Source of the DNA: CAZJRB01 sp964547995
Lineage (GTDB): Bacteria; Planctomycetota; Planctomycetia; Pirellulales; Thermoguttaceae
Reading direction: 5' to 3'
Assembly (NCBI GenBank): GCA_964547995.1
Contig: CAZJRB010000070.1
Span: 1-38,453 of the forward strand
DNA length: 38,453 nt
The position numbers were made by a program, and so were the translations under genes. Under the pieces are notes generated by a model, which saw nothing but the letters and a program-made list of their open reading frames with translations, was not told where the DNA came from and made no database searches. Below, in pieces: positions 1 to 8,027 of this stretch (within the stretch, counting starts at the first letter, position 1; every line of letters starts with the position of its first letter).

Positions 1-125
1 TTCAGGTAAACGCTCAATACGACGCATCCAAAAAGACCGATAAGAATGAGTCTTATTAGCTCGCTTGCCGGAACTTCCTCCGTTTCCGACAGAACCCTCT
101 TGATTTTGGAGATGATCGCATCCAT
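1..125 (-). CDS. Partial CDS, N-terminus of an unrecognised membrane protein
   Basis: An open frame begins with ATG at 125 on the minus strand and runs off the window edge after 41 codons. It encodes a charged start (MDAIISKIKRVLSETEE) followed by a hydrophobic stretch (LIRLILIGLFGCVVLSVYL) that looks like the first membrane segment. A GGAAGGA sequence lies about 15 bases upstream, rather far for a ribosome site. It is divergent from the ABC permease, with 48 bases between the two starts. I do not recognise the family. The fragment is short, so it could be a chance frame, although the charged-then-hydrophobic pattern is typical of a real membrane protein N-terminus. Confidence 0.4.
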   Translation of the reverse strand, partial: MDAIISKIKRVLSETEEVPASELIRLILIGLFGCVVLSVYL

Positions 126-173
126 GATAGCCGCTGAGGCGATCCTTCCAAGTCGATGCTTTGACAATACGCC

Positions 174-1718
174 GTGGACGCTCGAACCTGGACCCTTGCC
201 CTGAACTCCTTGATGCTCGCCGGGGCGACGTGCGCGATTAGCGTGCCGGTGGGGACCGTGCTGGCGTGGCTGCTGTGGCGGACCGATCTGCCGGGGCGGC
301 GGGTGGGGATCGTGCTGCTGGCGATAATGCTCTTCGTGCCGCTCTATCTCCAGGCGGCCGCGTGGCGGGCGGGGTTCGGGCTCCAGGGTTGGATCGTTCT
401 GAACACCGGTTGCCCCGCATGGCTCGACGAAGGGTGGCCCGGCGCGATCTGGATCCACTCGATGGTCGCCATACCCTGGGTTGTCTTGATCGCCGGCGTC
501 GGCATGAGGCTGGTCGAACCGGAACTGGAAGAGCAGGCCCTGTTGGACGGTTCGGCCGGTCAGGTCTTTTGGCACGTCACGTTGCCCCGCGCATTGCCGA
601 CGATCGGCGTGGCGACGCTTTGGGTTGCGATTCTCACGGCCGGCGAGATGACCATAAGCGACCTGTTCCGCATCCGCACCTACGCCGAAGAGGTCTACAC
701 CCGGGTCGCCGTCGGCCCGCAGGTCGGCGAAGGGCCGCTTGCGGTCACGCCGGGCGTGGTGCTGACCGCCGGGCTGGTACTGGCCGCCCTGGTGCTCTGC
801 GGGAAGCTCATGCTCGGGGGCCGGCCGCTCACACTGCGGCGGCGATGGGTCTTCCGCCTGGGACGTTGGCGGTGGCCGCTGGCGATTCCGGCCGGCCTGG
901 CGCTCGTGGCCATCATCGGCGTGCCGGTTGGCAGCCTATGTTACAAGGCCGGCGTGGCGGTCACCACGGATGATGCCGGCTGGCCGATGCGAAGCTGGTC
1001 GGCATGGAAATCCCTTGCAGTCACCGGCACGAGTCCCTGGTACGATCGGCGGGAACTCGGCTGGTCGCTGTTGCTCGGCACACTTGCCTCTACGGCGGCG
1101 GTTGCCTTGGCGGTTCCGCTGGCGTGGTTGGCCCGGATGAAACAGGGCAACGCGGGATTTCGTTTCTCGCGGCGAAGTCTTGGGACGCTTGCCGTTCTCG
1201 CACTGGTTGCCCTGTGCCTTGCCGTTCCAGGGCCCGTCGTCGGGGTGTTGATGATTCGCTTGTTGAACCGGCCCGAGTTGCCGCCGTTGGTGTGGCTCTA
1301 CGATCAATCGATTTTCGCTCCATGGTTGGCGTTGTTGATCCGGTGTCTGCCGCCGGCGGTGTTGGTGATGTGGTATGCATCGCAGACGATTCCCGTAGAA
1401 ATCCTCGATGCGGCGGCGATCGACGGGGCGGGACCCATGCAGCGGCTGTTTCGGATCGCGCTGCCCAACCGGCTCGCGGCGTTGGCCCTGGCGTGGGTGA
1501 TTGCCACGGCGGTCGCGCTGGGCGACTTGGCTGCCAGCATCCTGGTGGTCCCGCCCGGCGTCGAGACGCTGTCGATCCTGATCCACCGGCGGCTCCACTC
1601 AGGCGTCGAGCACGAAGTGGCAGGAACCTGTCTTGCCCAGTTTGCCATATTTGCGATCGTCGCTGCCGCGGCCTTGTGGTTGGCAAACCGCTGGAGCCGG
1701 AGGATGAACGCGGGATAA
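174..1718 (+). CDS. ABC transporter permease, two fused permease domains (FbpB/ThiP type)
   Basis: Inner-membrane permease of a binding-protein-dependent importer of the iron(III)/thiamine/2-aminoethylphosphonate class. The 514-residue protein has two homologous halves. Each carries the cytoplasmic EAA loop that docks the ATPase: residues 119-143 (EEQALLDGSAG then LPRALP) and 409-432 (EILDAAAIDGAG then ALPN). About a dozen hydrophobic segments are spread through both halves, and the length suits fused FbpB/ThiP-type permeases. The GTG start at 174 is chosen because an in-frame stop lies at 162-164 and the first membrane segment begins soon after; ATG 213 is an alternative. No ribosome site is obvious. 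No ATPase or binding-protein gene occurs in the window, so the partners must be encoded elsewhere and the substrate cannot be named. Confidence 0.85.
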   Translation: MDARTWTLALNSLMLAGATCAISVPVGTVLAWLLWRTDLPGRRVGIVLLAIMLFVPLYLQAAAWRAGFGLQGWIVLNTGCPAWLDEGWPGAIWIHSMVAIPWVVLIAGVGMRLVEPELEEQALLDGSAGQVFWHVTLPRALPTIGVATLWVAILTAGEMTISDLFRIRTYAEEVYTRVAVGPQVGEGPLAVTPGVVLTAGLVLAALVLCGKLMLGGRPLTLRRRWVFRLGRWRWPLAIPAGLALVAIIGVPVGSLCYKAGVAVTTDDAGWPMRSWSAWKSLAVTGTSPWYDRRELGWSLLLGTLASTAAVALAVPLAWLARMKQGNAGFRFSRRSLGTLAVLALVALCLAVPGPVVGVLMIRLLNRPELPPLVWLYDQSIFAPWLALLIRCLPPAVLVMWYASQTIPVEILDAAAIDGAGPMQRLFRIALPNRLAALALAWVIATAVALGDLAASILVVPPGVETLSILIHRRLHSGVEHEVAGTCLAQFAIFAIVAAAALWLANRWSRRMNAG

Positions 1719-1803
1719 TCGATAGAAGCGGCGTCCGGGAAGAAGGATCAAGTATGGGAAAAGAAACGGTTTCGTGTATAATGAAATAATGAAATGTGCC
1801 AAT

Positions 1804-1901
1804 CATAAAGTCGCGACCGCTGGTCGCGCCGTCAGCGGCAAGACCATGAACTGGCAACAAAGCATCTCGTGTTGGGCGCGACCGGCGGTCGCGGCTTTAT
1901 G
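1804..1901. repeat. Inverted pair of a 27-bp dispersed palindromic repeat
   Basis: Two 27-bp copies of one element lie head to head at 1804-1830 (minus orientation) and 1875-1901 (plus). They match at 25 of 27 positions and the two differences are transitions. The core is GGCGCGACC-n-GCGGTCGCG followed by GCTTTAT, itself a short hairpin (CGCGACC/GGTCGCG). The pair encloses 44 bases and could fold as one long stem. Further copies lie at 3164-3190, 3198-3224 and, more diverged, 26656-26677, all outside genes. This resembles REP/BIME-type elements; no RAYT transposase gene is present in the window. Confidence 0.75.
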
Positions 1902-1937
1902 GGGCACTCGTGGCGGACGCGGAGCGTCGCGGCATTG

Positions 1938-1962
1938 CGTTCCCATGCAGAGCATGGGAACG
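1938..1962. repeat. Perfect 11-bp-stem hairpin
   Basis: CGTTCCCATGC at 1938-1948 pairs perfectly with GCATGGGAACG at 1952-1962 around an AGA loop, 30 bases before the DUF1570 start. From memory, closely similar TTCCCA-n-GC/GC-n-TGGGAA hairpins are dispersed in many bacterial genomes. It has no T tract on either side, so it is not an intrinsic terminator. It may be another REP-like element or part of the 5' leader of the downstream gene. Confidence 0.6.
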
Positions 1963-1992
1963 AGTAGTAAATCATAAGCCCGGTGAATCGGA

Positions 1993-3123
1993 ATGCAACG
2001 AACCAAGCTCCTTTCGCTGCTCGTTCTCGCGGCGACGATCGCCGGGGCCGATTCCGCGTCGGCGATGCATCACGTTACGTTCGAGCGCGGCGGCAAGCAA
2101 TGCCAGATAAGCGGCCGGCTCGTGGTCGAGGCCGAGGACGGCGGTTTGTTCATGCAGTCCCGCGACGGTACGCTCTGGGCGATTCCGCCCGAGGAGCAGG
2201 TCCGGCACACCAAGGACGACGCCGCGTTCGAGCCGTTTACTCGCGAGGAAATGAAGAAGCACCTGCTTGCCCAGCTTTCCCAAGGGTTCGATGTCTTTCC
2301 AACGGCCCATTACCTGATCTTCTACAACACGTCGAAGACCTACGGCCAGTGGTGCGGCTCGCTGTTCGAGCGGCTCCACATGGCATTTACGAACTACTGG
2401 TCGCGCAAAGGTTTCAAACTTCGGGAACCCGAGTTCCCGCTGGTGGCGATTGTATTCGCCGACCGGGACAGCTACCTGCGATACGCGGCACCGACGCTCG
2501 GCGACGCTGCGAAGACGATGGTCGGCTATTACAACCTGCTGGACAACCGGATGGCACTGTACGATCTGACGGGCGTCGGGCGGCAGGTTCACAGCTCGGC
2601 CCAGATCAACCAGTTGCTGGCCCGGCCCGGCGCGTTGCACCAGGTGGCCACGATCGTCCACGAGGCAACGCACCAGATCGCGTACAACTGCGGGCTGCAC
2701 ACCCGTTTCAGCGATTGCCCGTTGTGGTTTGCCGAGGGGATCGCGGTATTCTTCGAGACGCCCGACTTGAGCAGCAAGCGGGGGTGGCGCGGAATGGGCG
2801 AGATCAATCGCCCGCGGCTCGTGCAATTCCAGCGCTATCTCCGGTCGCGGCCCGCGAACTCGCTCGAGACCCTGGTCCGCGATGCCAAGCGGCTTCGCGA
2901 TCCCCGGCAAGCAGCGGATGCCTACGCCGAGGCCTGGGCGCTGACCTATTTCCTGATCCGCACCCACCCCGAGCAATACGTGGCCTATCTGAAGCTGCTG
3001 TCGACGAAAAAGCCGTTGATCGACGAGGGCCCCAAGGCCCGGCTCGAGGAATTCGAGAACGCCTTCGGTAAGCTCGACCGGCTGGATGCGGAATTCCTGC
3101 GATACATGAGCCGGTTTCGCTGA
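1993..3123 (+). CDS. Secreted DUF1570-type putative metallopeptidase
   Basis: The 376-residue protein starts with a signal peptide (MQRTKLLSLLVLAATIAGADSASA, likely cut near residue 24), so it acts outside the cytoplasm. Its centre carries a zincin signature, HEATH at residues 223-227 (HEATHQIAYNCGL), followed by WFAEGIAVFFE with Glu248 as the probable third zinc ligand about 20 residues later. This is the arrangement seen in DUF1570 proteins of planctomycetes, which are presumed but unproven gluzincin-like peptidases. The start is ATG 1993, with a weak GGTGA 6 bases before it. The gene stands alone between two repeat-containing gaps and is followed by a strong terminator at 3231-3258. Substrate unknown. 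Confidence 0.8.
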   Translation: MQRTKLLSLLVLAATIAGADSASAMHHVTFERGGKQCQISGRLVVEAEDGGLFMQSRDGTLWAIPPEEQVRHTKDDAAFEPFTREEMKKHLLAQLSQGFDVFPTAHYLIFYNTSKTYGQWCGSLFERLHMAFTNYWSRKGFKLREPEFPLVAIVFADRDSYLRYAAPTLGDAAKTMVGYYNLLDNRMALYDLTGVGRQVHSSAQINQLLARPGALHQVATIVHEATHQIAYNCGLHTRFSDCPLWFAEGIAVFFETPDLSSKRGWRGMGEINRPRLVQFQRYLRSRPANSLETLVRDAKRLRDPRQAADAYAEAWALTYFLIRTHPEQYVAYLKLLSTKKPLIDEGPKARLEEFENAFGKLDRLDAEFLRYMSRFR

Positions 3124-3163
3124 CCGGCGGGGAGAATACCCGGTGTCGGTTTCCCCGCCGCCG

Positions 3164-3224
3164 GGCGCGACCACCGGTCGCGGCTTTATAAACACTTGGC
3201 GCGAGTGCCGGTCGCGGCTTTATG
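3164..3224 (+). repeat. Two direct copies of the 27-bp dispersed repeat
   Basis: Copies at 3164-3190 and 3198-3224 lie in the same orientation, 34 bp apart, between the DUF1570 stop codon and its terminator. Both end CGGTCGCGGCTTTAT, identical to the tail of the copy at 1875-1901. The second copy has lost the left hairpin arm (GCGAGTG instead of GCGACC-n), so it is a decayed or half unit. They would lie in the 3' untranslated part of the DUF1570 transcript. Confidence 0.7.
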
Positions 3225-3230
3225 AATAAC

Positions 3231-3258
3231 CCCCCGCACGCAGTGCGGGGGCTTTTTT
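3231..3258 (+). terminator. Rho-independent terminator after the DUF1570 gene
   Basis: CCCCCGCAC (3231-3239) pairs with GTGCGGGGG (3243-3251) around a GCA loop, followed by C and six T residues (3253-3258). This is a classic intrinsic terminator, 107 bp past the DUF1570 stop codon. It should separate that transcript from the oxidoreductase gene, which has its own promoter. Confidence 0.85.
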
Positions 3259-3260
3259 AC

Positions 3261-3313
3261 CAAACCCCGAACCCCAAACCCCGAACCCCGAGCCCTGAAC
3301 CCCGAACCCCCCC
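3261..3313. repeat. Telomere-like CCCCGAA/CCCCAAA tract
   Basis: Seven or more runs of three to seven C are separated by GAA, AAA, GAG or TGA in a 53-bp tract. The minus strand therefore reads as repeated GGGG runs with three-base loops, a strong candidate for G-quadruplex folding. It lies just behind the terminator and 5 bp before the -35 element of the next promoter. It may be a slipped-strand simple repeat or a regulatory structure. Confidence 0.6.
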
Positions 3314-3317
3314 TTAC

Positions 3318-3346
3318 TTGCCACCGCCTTTCCGGCAGGCTATATT
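3318..3346 (+). promoter_or_regulatory. Probable sigma-70-type promoter of the oxidoreductase gene
   Basis: TTGCCA (3318-3323) and TATATT (3341-3346) are separated by 17 bp, 58 bp before the ATG at 3404. Both hexamers are close to the consensus and the position suits a short leader. Inferred from sequence only. Confidence 0.5.
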
Positions 3347-3403
3347 GACACTCAGTGAGTCCGCATCCTCATTCCCCCCCCCAATTTGCTGCAAGGAGCC
3401 GTC

Positions 3404-4720
3404 ATGTCCAAGTCAAGTCGCACCCCCGTTGACCAACAAACTTCCCGCCGGAACTTTTTGAAGACGACGACCGCTGCGGTGGCCGGTTCGCTGGCGATCG
3501 CCCGGGGCGCCCATGCCGCGGGGGACGAAACCTTGAAGGTCGGCCTGATCGGCTGCGGCGGACGCGGAACCGGCGCCGCGATCAACGCGCTGAACGCCGG
3601 CAAGAATAACAAGCTCGTGGCCATGTCCGACGCCTTCGAGGACCGCCTGAAAAGCAGCCTGGGCCGTATCAAGAAGAGCAAACCCGATCAGGTCGCCGTC
3701 GACGACGACCACTGCTTCGTGGGTTTCGACGGCTACAAGAAGTTGATCGACAGCGTCGACGTGGTGTTGCTGGCCACGCCGCCCCACTTCCGGCCGATGC
3801 AGCTTAAGGCCGCCATCGACGCCGGCAAGCACGTCTTCTGCGAAAAGCCGGTCGCGGTCGACGCCCCCGGCATCCGAAGCGTGCTCGCAACGGCCGAAGA
3901 AGCCGAGAAGAAGAAGCTCAACATCGTCTCGGGGCTCTGCTGGCGATACCACCCGGCCGTGACCGAAACCATGCAGCGAATCGTCGACGGCGAGATCGGC
4001 GACGTGCTTTCGATCCAGGAAACGTACCTGACCGGCACGCTGTGGCACCGCGGCCGGCAGCCCGACTGGACCGAGATGACCTTCCAAATGCGCAACTGGT
4101 ACTACTTCACGTGGCTTTCGGGCGACTTCAACACCGAGCAGCACGTCCACAGCCTCGACAAGGGTACCTGGGCAATGGGCGACGAGCCGCCGATTGCGGC
4201 CTGGGGGCTCGGCGGGCGGCAGGTCCGCACCGATCCGAAATTCGGCGACATCTACGATCACCATGCCGTCGTCTACGAATACGCAAACGGCACCCGAATG
4301 CACTCCTACTGCCGCCAGATGGGTCATTGTTGGAACGACGTGACCGACAATTTCGCTGGCTCCAAGGGACGCGCCACCGTCCTGAACAAGCACAGTATCT
4401 ACGACCTGAAAGGCAAAACCAAGTGGAGCTACCGCGGCCGCGGCGGGAATATGTACGACCTGGAGCACGAGGCGCTGTTCAACGCCATCCGCACCGGTAA
4501 GCCCATCAACAACGGCCGCTACATGGCCATCAGCACCATGCTGGCCATCATCGGGCGGATGTGCGACTACACCGGCCAGCGGATTACCTGGGACCAGGCG
4601 CTCAACTCGACAGAACACCTCGCCCCGAATGAGTACTCCTTCGACGCCGAGCCGCCCGTCCTCCAGGGCCCCGACGGCAAGTACCCAATCGCCACCCCGG
4701 GCGTGACGAAATTGGTGTGA
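3404..4720 (+). CDS. Tat-exported Gfo/Idh/MocA family oxidoreductase
   Basis: A 438-residue NAD(P)-dependent sugar or cyclitol dehydrogenase-like protein. Residues 14-38 form a twin-arginine signal (SRRNFLK, a hydrophobic stretch, then AHA), so it is probably exported folded with its cofactor. The Rossmann motif follows (KVGLIGCGGRGTGAA, from residue 45), and EKP at 147-149 carries the lysine conserved as catalytic in this superfamily. The C-terminal part (about 170-430) has the alpha/beta domain expected of the family. ATG 3404 is preceded by AAGGAG five bases upstream, so the in-frame TTG at 3386 is not needed. Exported members are numerous in planctomycetes and are linked to sugar turnover by family knowledge; the exact substrate is unknown. 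It converges on the HzsA-related gene with 35 bp between stops. Confidence 0.88.
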   Translation: MSKSSRTPVDQQTSRRNFLKTTTAAVAGSLAIARGAHAAGDETLKVGLIGCGGRGTGAAINALNAGKNNKLVAMSDAFEDRLKSSLGRIKKSKPDQVAVDDDHCFVGFDGYKKLIDSVDVVLLATPPHFRPMQLKAAIDAGKHVFCEKPVAVDAPGIRSVLATAEEAEKKKLNIVSGLCWRYHPAVTETMQRIVDGEIGDVLSIQETYLTGTLWHRGRQPDWTEMTFQMRNWYYFTWLSGDFNTEQHVHSLDKGTWAMGDEPPIAAWGLGGRQVRTDPKFGDIYDHHAVVYEYANGTRMHSYCRQMGHCWNDVTDNFAGSKGRATVLNKHSIYDLKGKTKWSYRGRGGNMYDLEHEALFNAIRTGKPINNGRYMAISTMLAIIGRMCDYTGQRITWDQALNSTEHLAPNEYSFDAEPPVLQGPDGKYPIATPGVTKLV

Positions 4721-4755
4721 CGGAGGATGGTGAACAATCCTCAACGACGGGCGGC

Positions 4756-7700
4756 TCAGCGCTCAAGCGGCCGGTGCCACAGCGATTCCCAATATTCTTG
4801 GTCGGTCGCATGGGGATCAATCGGCGTCTTCGGGTCGTGGTCGAGCGGCAGGATGCCAAACCGCTTCATCTCGCGGATGTAGTGCTCGTTGGGACAGTAG
4901 CCGGGCATGTCGAACCGCTTGATCTTATCGAGCGCCTGCTTGGCGTCGACGATTGACGCCAGGATTTTCTGATAGTCCGGATCGGAAGTGTCGCCAAAAA
5001 TCTTCGATTTGCAGAGCCCGTATCCACCCGCCGAACGATCGAGCGGGGCCCGCAGCAACAGTGACTTTTCCGGGCGCGAGAGATTACACAGCGACAGTGC
5101 CGGCCCGGCCTTGCCGAACTCAAACGGCACCTTAGTCCAGAACCTTGCGTCGTACCCCTCCCACGGCAGGCGGCGTTGGCGTCCCGGCTTTGCACTGTGA
5201 CAGGTCCCACAACGCCGCTGCATTTCGGCCTGCGGGAGTTTCACGTCGGCAGCGCCGGAGAAATAGGCCGCGTAGGTGCCGGCATAAACCGCGCCCGTCT
5301 CGATCCAAAGGATGATCGTCATCCGCTCCTTCGGCGAGAGCTTCACGTCGTAGTGGCTTCCGTCGATATACTTTAGTAACTTGCTGGCCGAGCCGCCGAT
5401 CGTACGGGGTGGGCGGTTGCCGGCGAGGTTGCGGCCGTCGGAAATCAACCCGCCTTTGATCATCGCCCAATACCCCTGTGAGAAGAGCGGCGTGCGATCG
5501 CCGCAGAAATCGACGCCCCCGTCGCGGCGGTCGGGATTGTGGCACCGCACACAGTGCTTGTCGAGAATCGGCTGAATGTCGCGCGGAAAATCGGGCACGT
5601 CGGGAATGCCCGTAAAGGGTGTAATCTTGCTCGGAGGACGCGACATCGCCCGCAGCGCACCGGTCGGCGGCGGTGTCGCGGTCCGCTGTTCATGGCAGCC
5701 GGAGCAGCTCGTTGTCTCGCCGGGTTGCACCGTGACGAAGCTCTGCATCCGCTTGACCGAAAGGTCGTTCTCGTCCAGGGTCACAAAAAACAACGAGCGC
5801 ATCGCGGGCAGCTCGAAATAGGCCGAACCGTCCTTCTCGACCGGCACGGTCCCCAACACCCGCGCCAGGGTGAAGGTTCCGCCGATGCTGATCGGCTCCA
5901 TCCAGGAGATTTTGAATTCGGGATGGCCGGGCTTGTTGAAGTTGATCGGTTCCGGCAGCGATTCGAGCACGAGCAATCTCTTGATTTCGCCCTGCTTTAC
6001 CCCGGCCAGGTTCCGGCCGTAGTTGACATTGGCCAGGATCAGCCGGCCGTTTGGCCGGCTTTGGTCGACCCGCGGCGGGATGGCCTTTTCGCGCCGGCGG
6101 GGCCGAAGCGGCCGCGGCTCGTGGACCTCCAACCGTTTGCGGGCATCGGCCGCCGGGAGCGAGTAGACCGTCTGCGTTGCACCGCGGCCGTCCAGCAGCA
6201 GAATAGTGCCGCCCCGGGCGACGAGAAAGGCGTTTTCCGAAAGGGGATAGGGATCGCGGAAGTCGTGGCCCTTGCTGATACGCCGCGCAAGCGGTTTTGC
6301 GTCGGGACCCGCCTTGGGATCGACGATCGTGATCGCCCCGGCGTGTTCCCGGCGTCCGTGGCCGGGCGAGAACGACGCGACCACCTTTTTCGTGCCGGGG
6401 ATCGGCCGGGCGTCGATCATCAACGTGCCCGGGTGCATGTTGCCGTAGTAAATCATCTGGCCGGTGCCGTCGGGATTGATCGTCCAGAGGTGATGGTAGT
6501 CGACCTGGCTGCGGTCGACGTATTCCCACCGCGTGTAGAGAATCCGGCCGTCGTGCAAGACGGCGGGCGTATTCTCGTGCTCGACGTTGCTTGAAACCGC
6601 GCGGATGTTCTTACCATCGCCGTCACAGCGATAAAGAACGGCCACGTGGGTCGACCAGCAAGGGACCCAACGTTTGCACCGGCTGGAGCAGAAGATGATG
6701 TCGCCGCCGGGGAGATACGTCGGCTCGAAATCGTCGTACTCGCCGCCGGTCAGTTGCCGCAACCCGGTGCCGTCGATGTTGATCTCGCACAAGTAGTAGT
6801 GCTCTTGGCCTCCCTTGCGGTAGGAGAAGAGAATCTTCTTGCCGTCGTAGTGTACTTGCGGATCGCGGACGCCGCCCTTGGGGTCGTCGAGCAGGGTTTT
6901 CATCTTCCCGGTTCGAAGGTTCAACCGGCAGAGTCTCCCTCCTTCGCCGTAGAGTTTTCCTTCCGGTGCGAAGGACCAGTATCCGAAATTGGCGTACCAG
7001 TGCCCGTCCTTGCCCGGCTGCCGGACGGCGAAGACGATTTCCTCCAGGTCAAGCTTCTCGAACGGCGACTTGCGTTTGATCTTGCACGGGGTGCCGGCGT
7101 GCCTGGCCGATTGTGCCCGGATTTCTTCGGGGCCGAGGGCCCGGCTGAAGACTTTTACGTCGTCGATCAGGCCGTTGAATTTTCGGCCGTCGTCGGTCTG
7201 GTTCTCGCCGATGTGGAACGTGCCGTCGAGCCCTGTGTCGATCTTGACCTTCTTGCTGCCGAGCAGCTTGCCATCGTAGTAGAGCCGTGCGGTTGTGCCG
7301 TCGTAGGCACCGGCCACATGGTGCCAGCAGTCGGGCTTGATGCCGCCGGGGATTTTGGCGTGCAGATCGCCGGGCGAACCCCAGAAGTAGAAACAGAGCT
7401 CGTCTTCCTCGACCACCCACAGCCCGCGGGCACGGCCGACTTCCTTGCTTCCGTAGACGAAGAGGACCTTGTCTCGCACGCCGGGCGGCCGAACGAACCA
7501 CAGGCTGATCGAGCCGGGCGACGCGCCGGCCGGCAGCCCGGTATCGGGACCCGTGATCTGTTGCCCACCGGCGAAATCGAGCGCCCCGCGACCGATCAGC
7601 CCTGCCACGCGGGAATCGTCCGCAAAACCGTGCAAGGTCCCGGGATTGTCCCCGCCGGCAACGTCCCCGGCCACCGTGCCCGTCGTCTCGTCCAGCGGCC

Positions 7701-7806
7701 AGTGGGCGACCATACCTGCGTCATTCCCGAGACTACCCGTGACGGCAAGTCCCGCAGCAACGACTGCCGCCGATACCGTTGCTAACCCCCCAGCATAACT
7801 CGTCAT
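4756..7806 (-). CDS. HzsA-related secreted multiheme protein with LamG domain and beta-propeller
   Basis: A 1016-residue extracytoplasmic protein. After a hydrophobic, signal-like N-terminus (about 8-28), residues 30-235 form a LamG/concanavalin-like domain (MVAHWPLDE, LIDDVKVFSRALGPEEI). A TolB/PD40-like propeller follows (about 270-560, with repeats such as INIDGTGLRQLTGGEYDDFEPTY). A region resembling the middle domain of hydrazine synthase alpha then leads into three c-type heme sites: CSGCH 701-705, CVRCH 752-756 and CGTCH 866-870. Non-anammox planctomycetes carry many such HzsA-related proteins; hydrazine synthesis should not be inferred, and an electron-transfer or redox role is only likely. 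ATG 7806 is chosen for its GAGGA nine bases upstream and the signal-like sequence that follows; an in-frame GTG at 7917 would bury the signal. A matching promoter lies at 7835-7862. Confidence 0.82.
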   Translation of the reverse strand: MTSYAGGLATVSAAVVAAGLAVTGSLGNDAGMVAHWPLDETTGTVAGDVAGGDNPGTLHGFADDSRVAGLIGRGALDFAGGQQITGPDTGLPAGASPGSISLWFVRPPGVRDKVLFVYGSKEVGRARGLWVVEEDELCFYFWGSPGDLHAKIPGGIKPDCWHHVAGAYDGTTARLYYDGKLLGSKKVKIDTGLDGTFHIGENQTDDGRKFNGLIDDVKVFSRALGPEEIRAQSARHAGTPCKIKRKSPFEKLDLEEIVFAVRQPGKDGHWYANFGYWSFAPEGKLYGEGGRLCRLNLRTGKMKTLLDDPKGGVRDPQVHYDGKKILFSYRKGGQEHYYLCEINIDGTGLRQLTGGEYDDFEPTYLPGGDIIFCSSRCKRWVPCWSTHVAVLYRCDGDGKNIRAVSSNVEHENTPAVLHDGRILYTRWEYVDRSQVDYHHLWTINPDGTGQMIYYGNMHPGTLMIDARPIPGTKKVVASFSPGHGRREHAGAITIVDPKAGPDAKPLARRISKGHDFRDPYPLSENAFLVARGGTILLLDGRGATQTVYSLPAADARKRLEVHEPRPLRPRRREKAIPPRVDQSRPNGRLILANVNYGRNLAGVKQGEIKRLLVLESLPEPINFNKPGHPEFKISWMEPISIGGTFTLARVLGTVPVEKDGSAYFELPAMRSLFFVTLDENDLSVKRMQSFVTVQPGETTSCSGCHEQRTATPPPTGALRAMSRPPSKITPFTGIPDVPDFPRDIQPILDKHCVRCHNPDRRDGGVDFCGDRTPLFSQGYWAMIKGGLISDGRNLAGNRPPRTIGGSASKLLKYIDGSHYDVKLSPKERMTIILWIETGAVYAGTYAAYFSGAADVKLPQAEMQRRCGTCHSAKPGRQRRLPWEGYDARFWTKVPFEFGKAGPALSLCNLSRPEKSLLLRAPLDRSAGGYGLCKSKIFGDTSDPDYQKILASIVDAKQALDKIKRFDMPGYCPNEHYIREMKRFGILPLDHDPKTPIDPHATDQEYWESLWHRPLER

Positions 7807-7834
7807 AAGCGAAAATCCTCGGGCTTCTTGCACT

Positions 7835-7862
7835 ATTATCGCTGAAAAGAGTGCCGTTGCAA
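7835..7862 (-). promoter_or_regulatory. Promoter of the HzsA-related gene
   Basis: Read on the minus strand, TTGCAA (7862-7857) and GATAAT (7840-7835) are 16 bp apart, giving a leader of roughly 20-25 bases before ATG 7806. It mirrors the divergent promoter at 7940-7967 in both hexamers and spacing. Confidence 0.45.
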
Positions 7863-7939
7863 GCTCTACCGGAAACCGGCGGGATTGCGGAATTGTTACT
7901 CCATTGCAACTGGCCACCGGCCGCGGCTTTGCCGAAGAC

Positions 7940-7967
7940 TTGCAGCGCCGCCGGTTCTTGGGATAAT
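7940..7967 (+). promoter_or_regulatory. Promoter of the DUF1080 gene
   Basis: TTGCAG (7940-7945) and GATAAT (7962-7967) are separated by 16 bp, about 60 bp before ATG 8028. The -10 is followed by AGTATGCA, close to the AGTGCA after the -10 of the opposing promoter. Confidence 0.42.
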
Positions 7968-8027
7968 AGTATGCAGTACGACCCTGCCGCGAACCCCCCG
8001 TCTTCTCCCACCGAAAAGGAGTTCCCC

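Noticed and set aside
161..166. TTGACA as a promoter element for the ABC permease
   Set aside because: It lies 7 bp from the start codon, so the matching -10 would fall inside the gene, and none is visible there.
1777..1782. TATAAT as a promoter for the DUF1570 gene
   Set aside because: The hexamer is perfect, but nothing like a -35 lies 16-18 bp upstream and it is more than 200 bp from the start codon, with two repeats in between.
3386..3403. TTG start extending the oxidoreductase by six residues
   Set aside because: ATG 3404 has a perfect AAGGAG at the right distance, and that site lies inside the proposed extension.
3413..4744. A 443-codon open frame antisense to the oxidoreductase gene
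   Set aside because: It is a GC-rich shadow frame with no family character, signal or ribosome site. The opposite strand has the Tat signal, Rossmann and EKP motifs. The same applies to 1972-3195 (-) and 6646-7785 (+).
4721..4755. GAGGAT/ATCCTC hairpin as a terminator between convergent genes
   Set aside because: The stem is only six pairs with an eight-base loop and no T tract on either strand.
7807..7917. GTG start giving the HzsA-related protein 37 more residues
   Set aside because: It would bury the signal-like N-terminus, overlap the mapped promoter-like sequence, and ignore the good ribosome site before ATG 7806.
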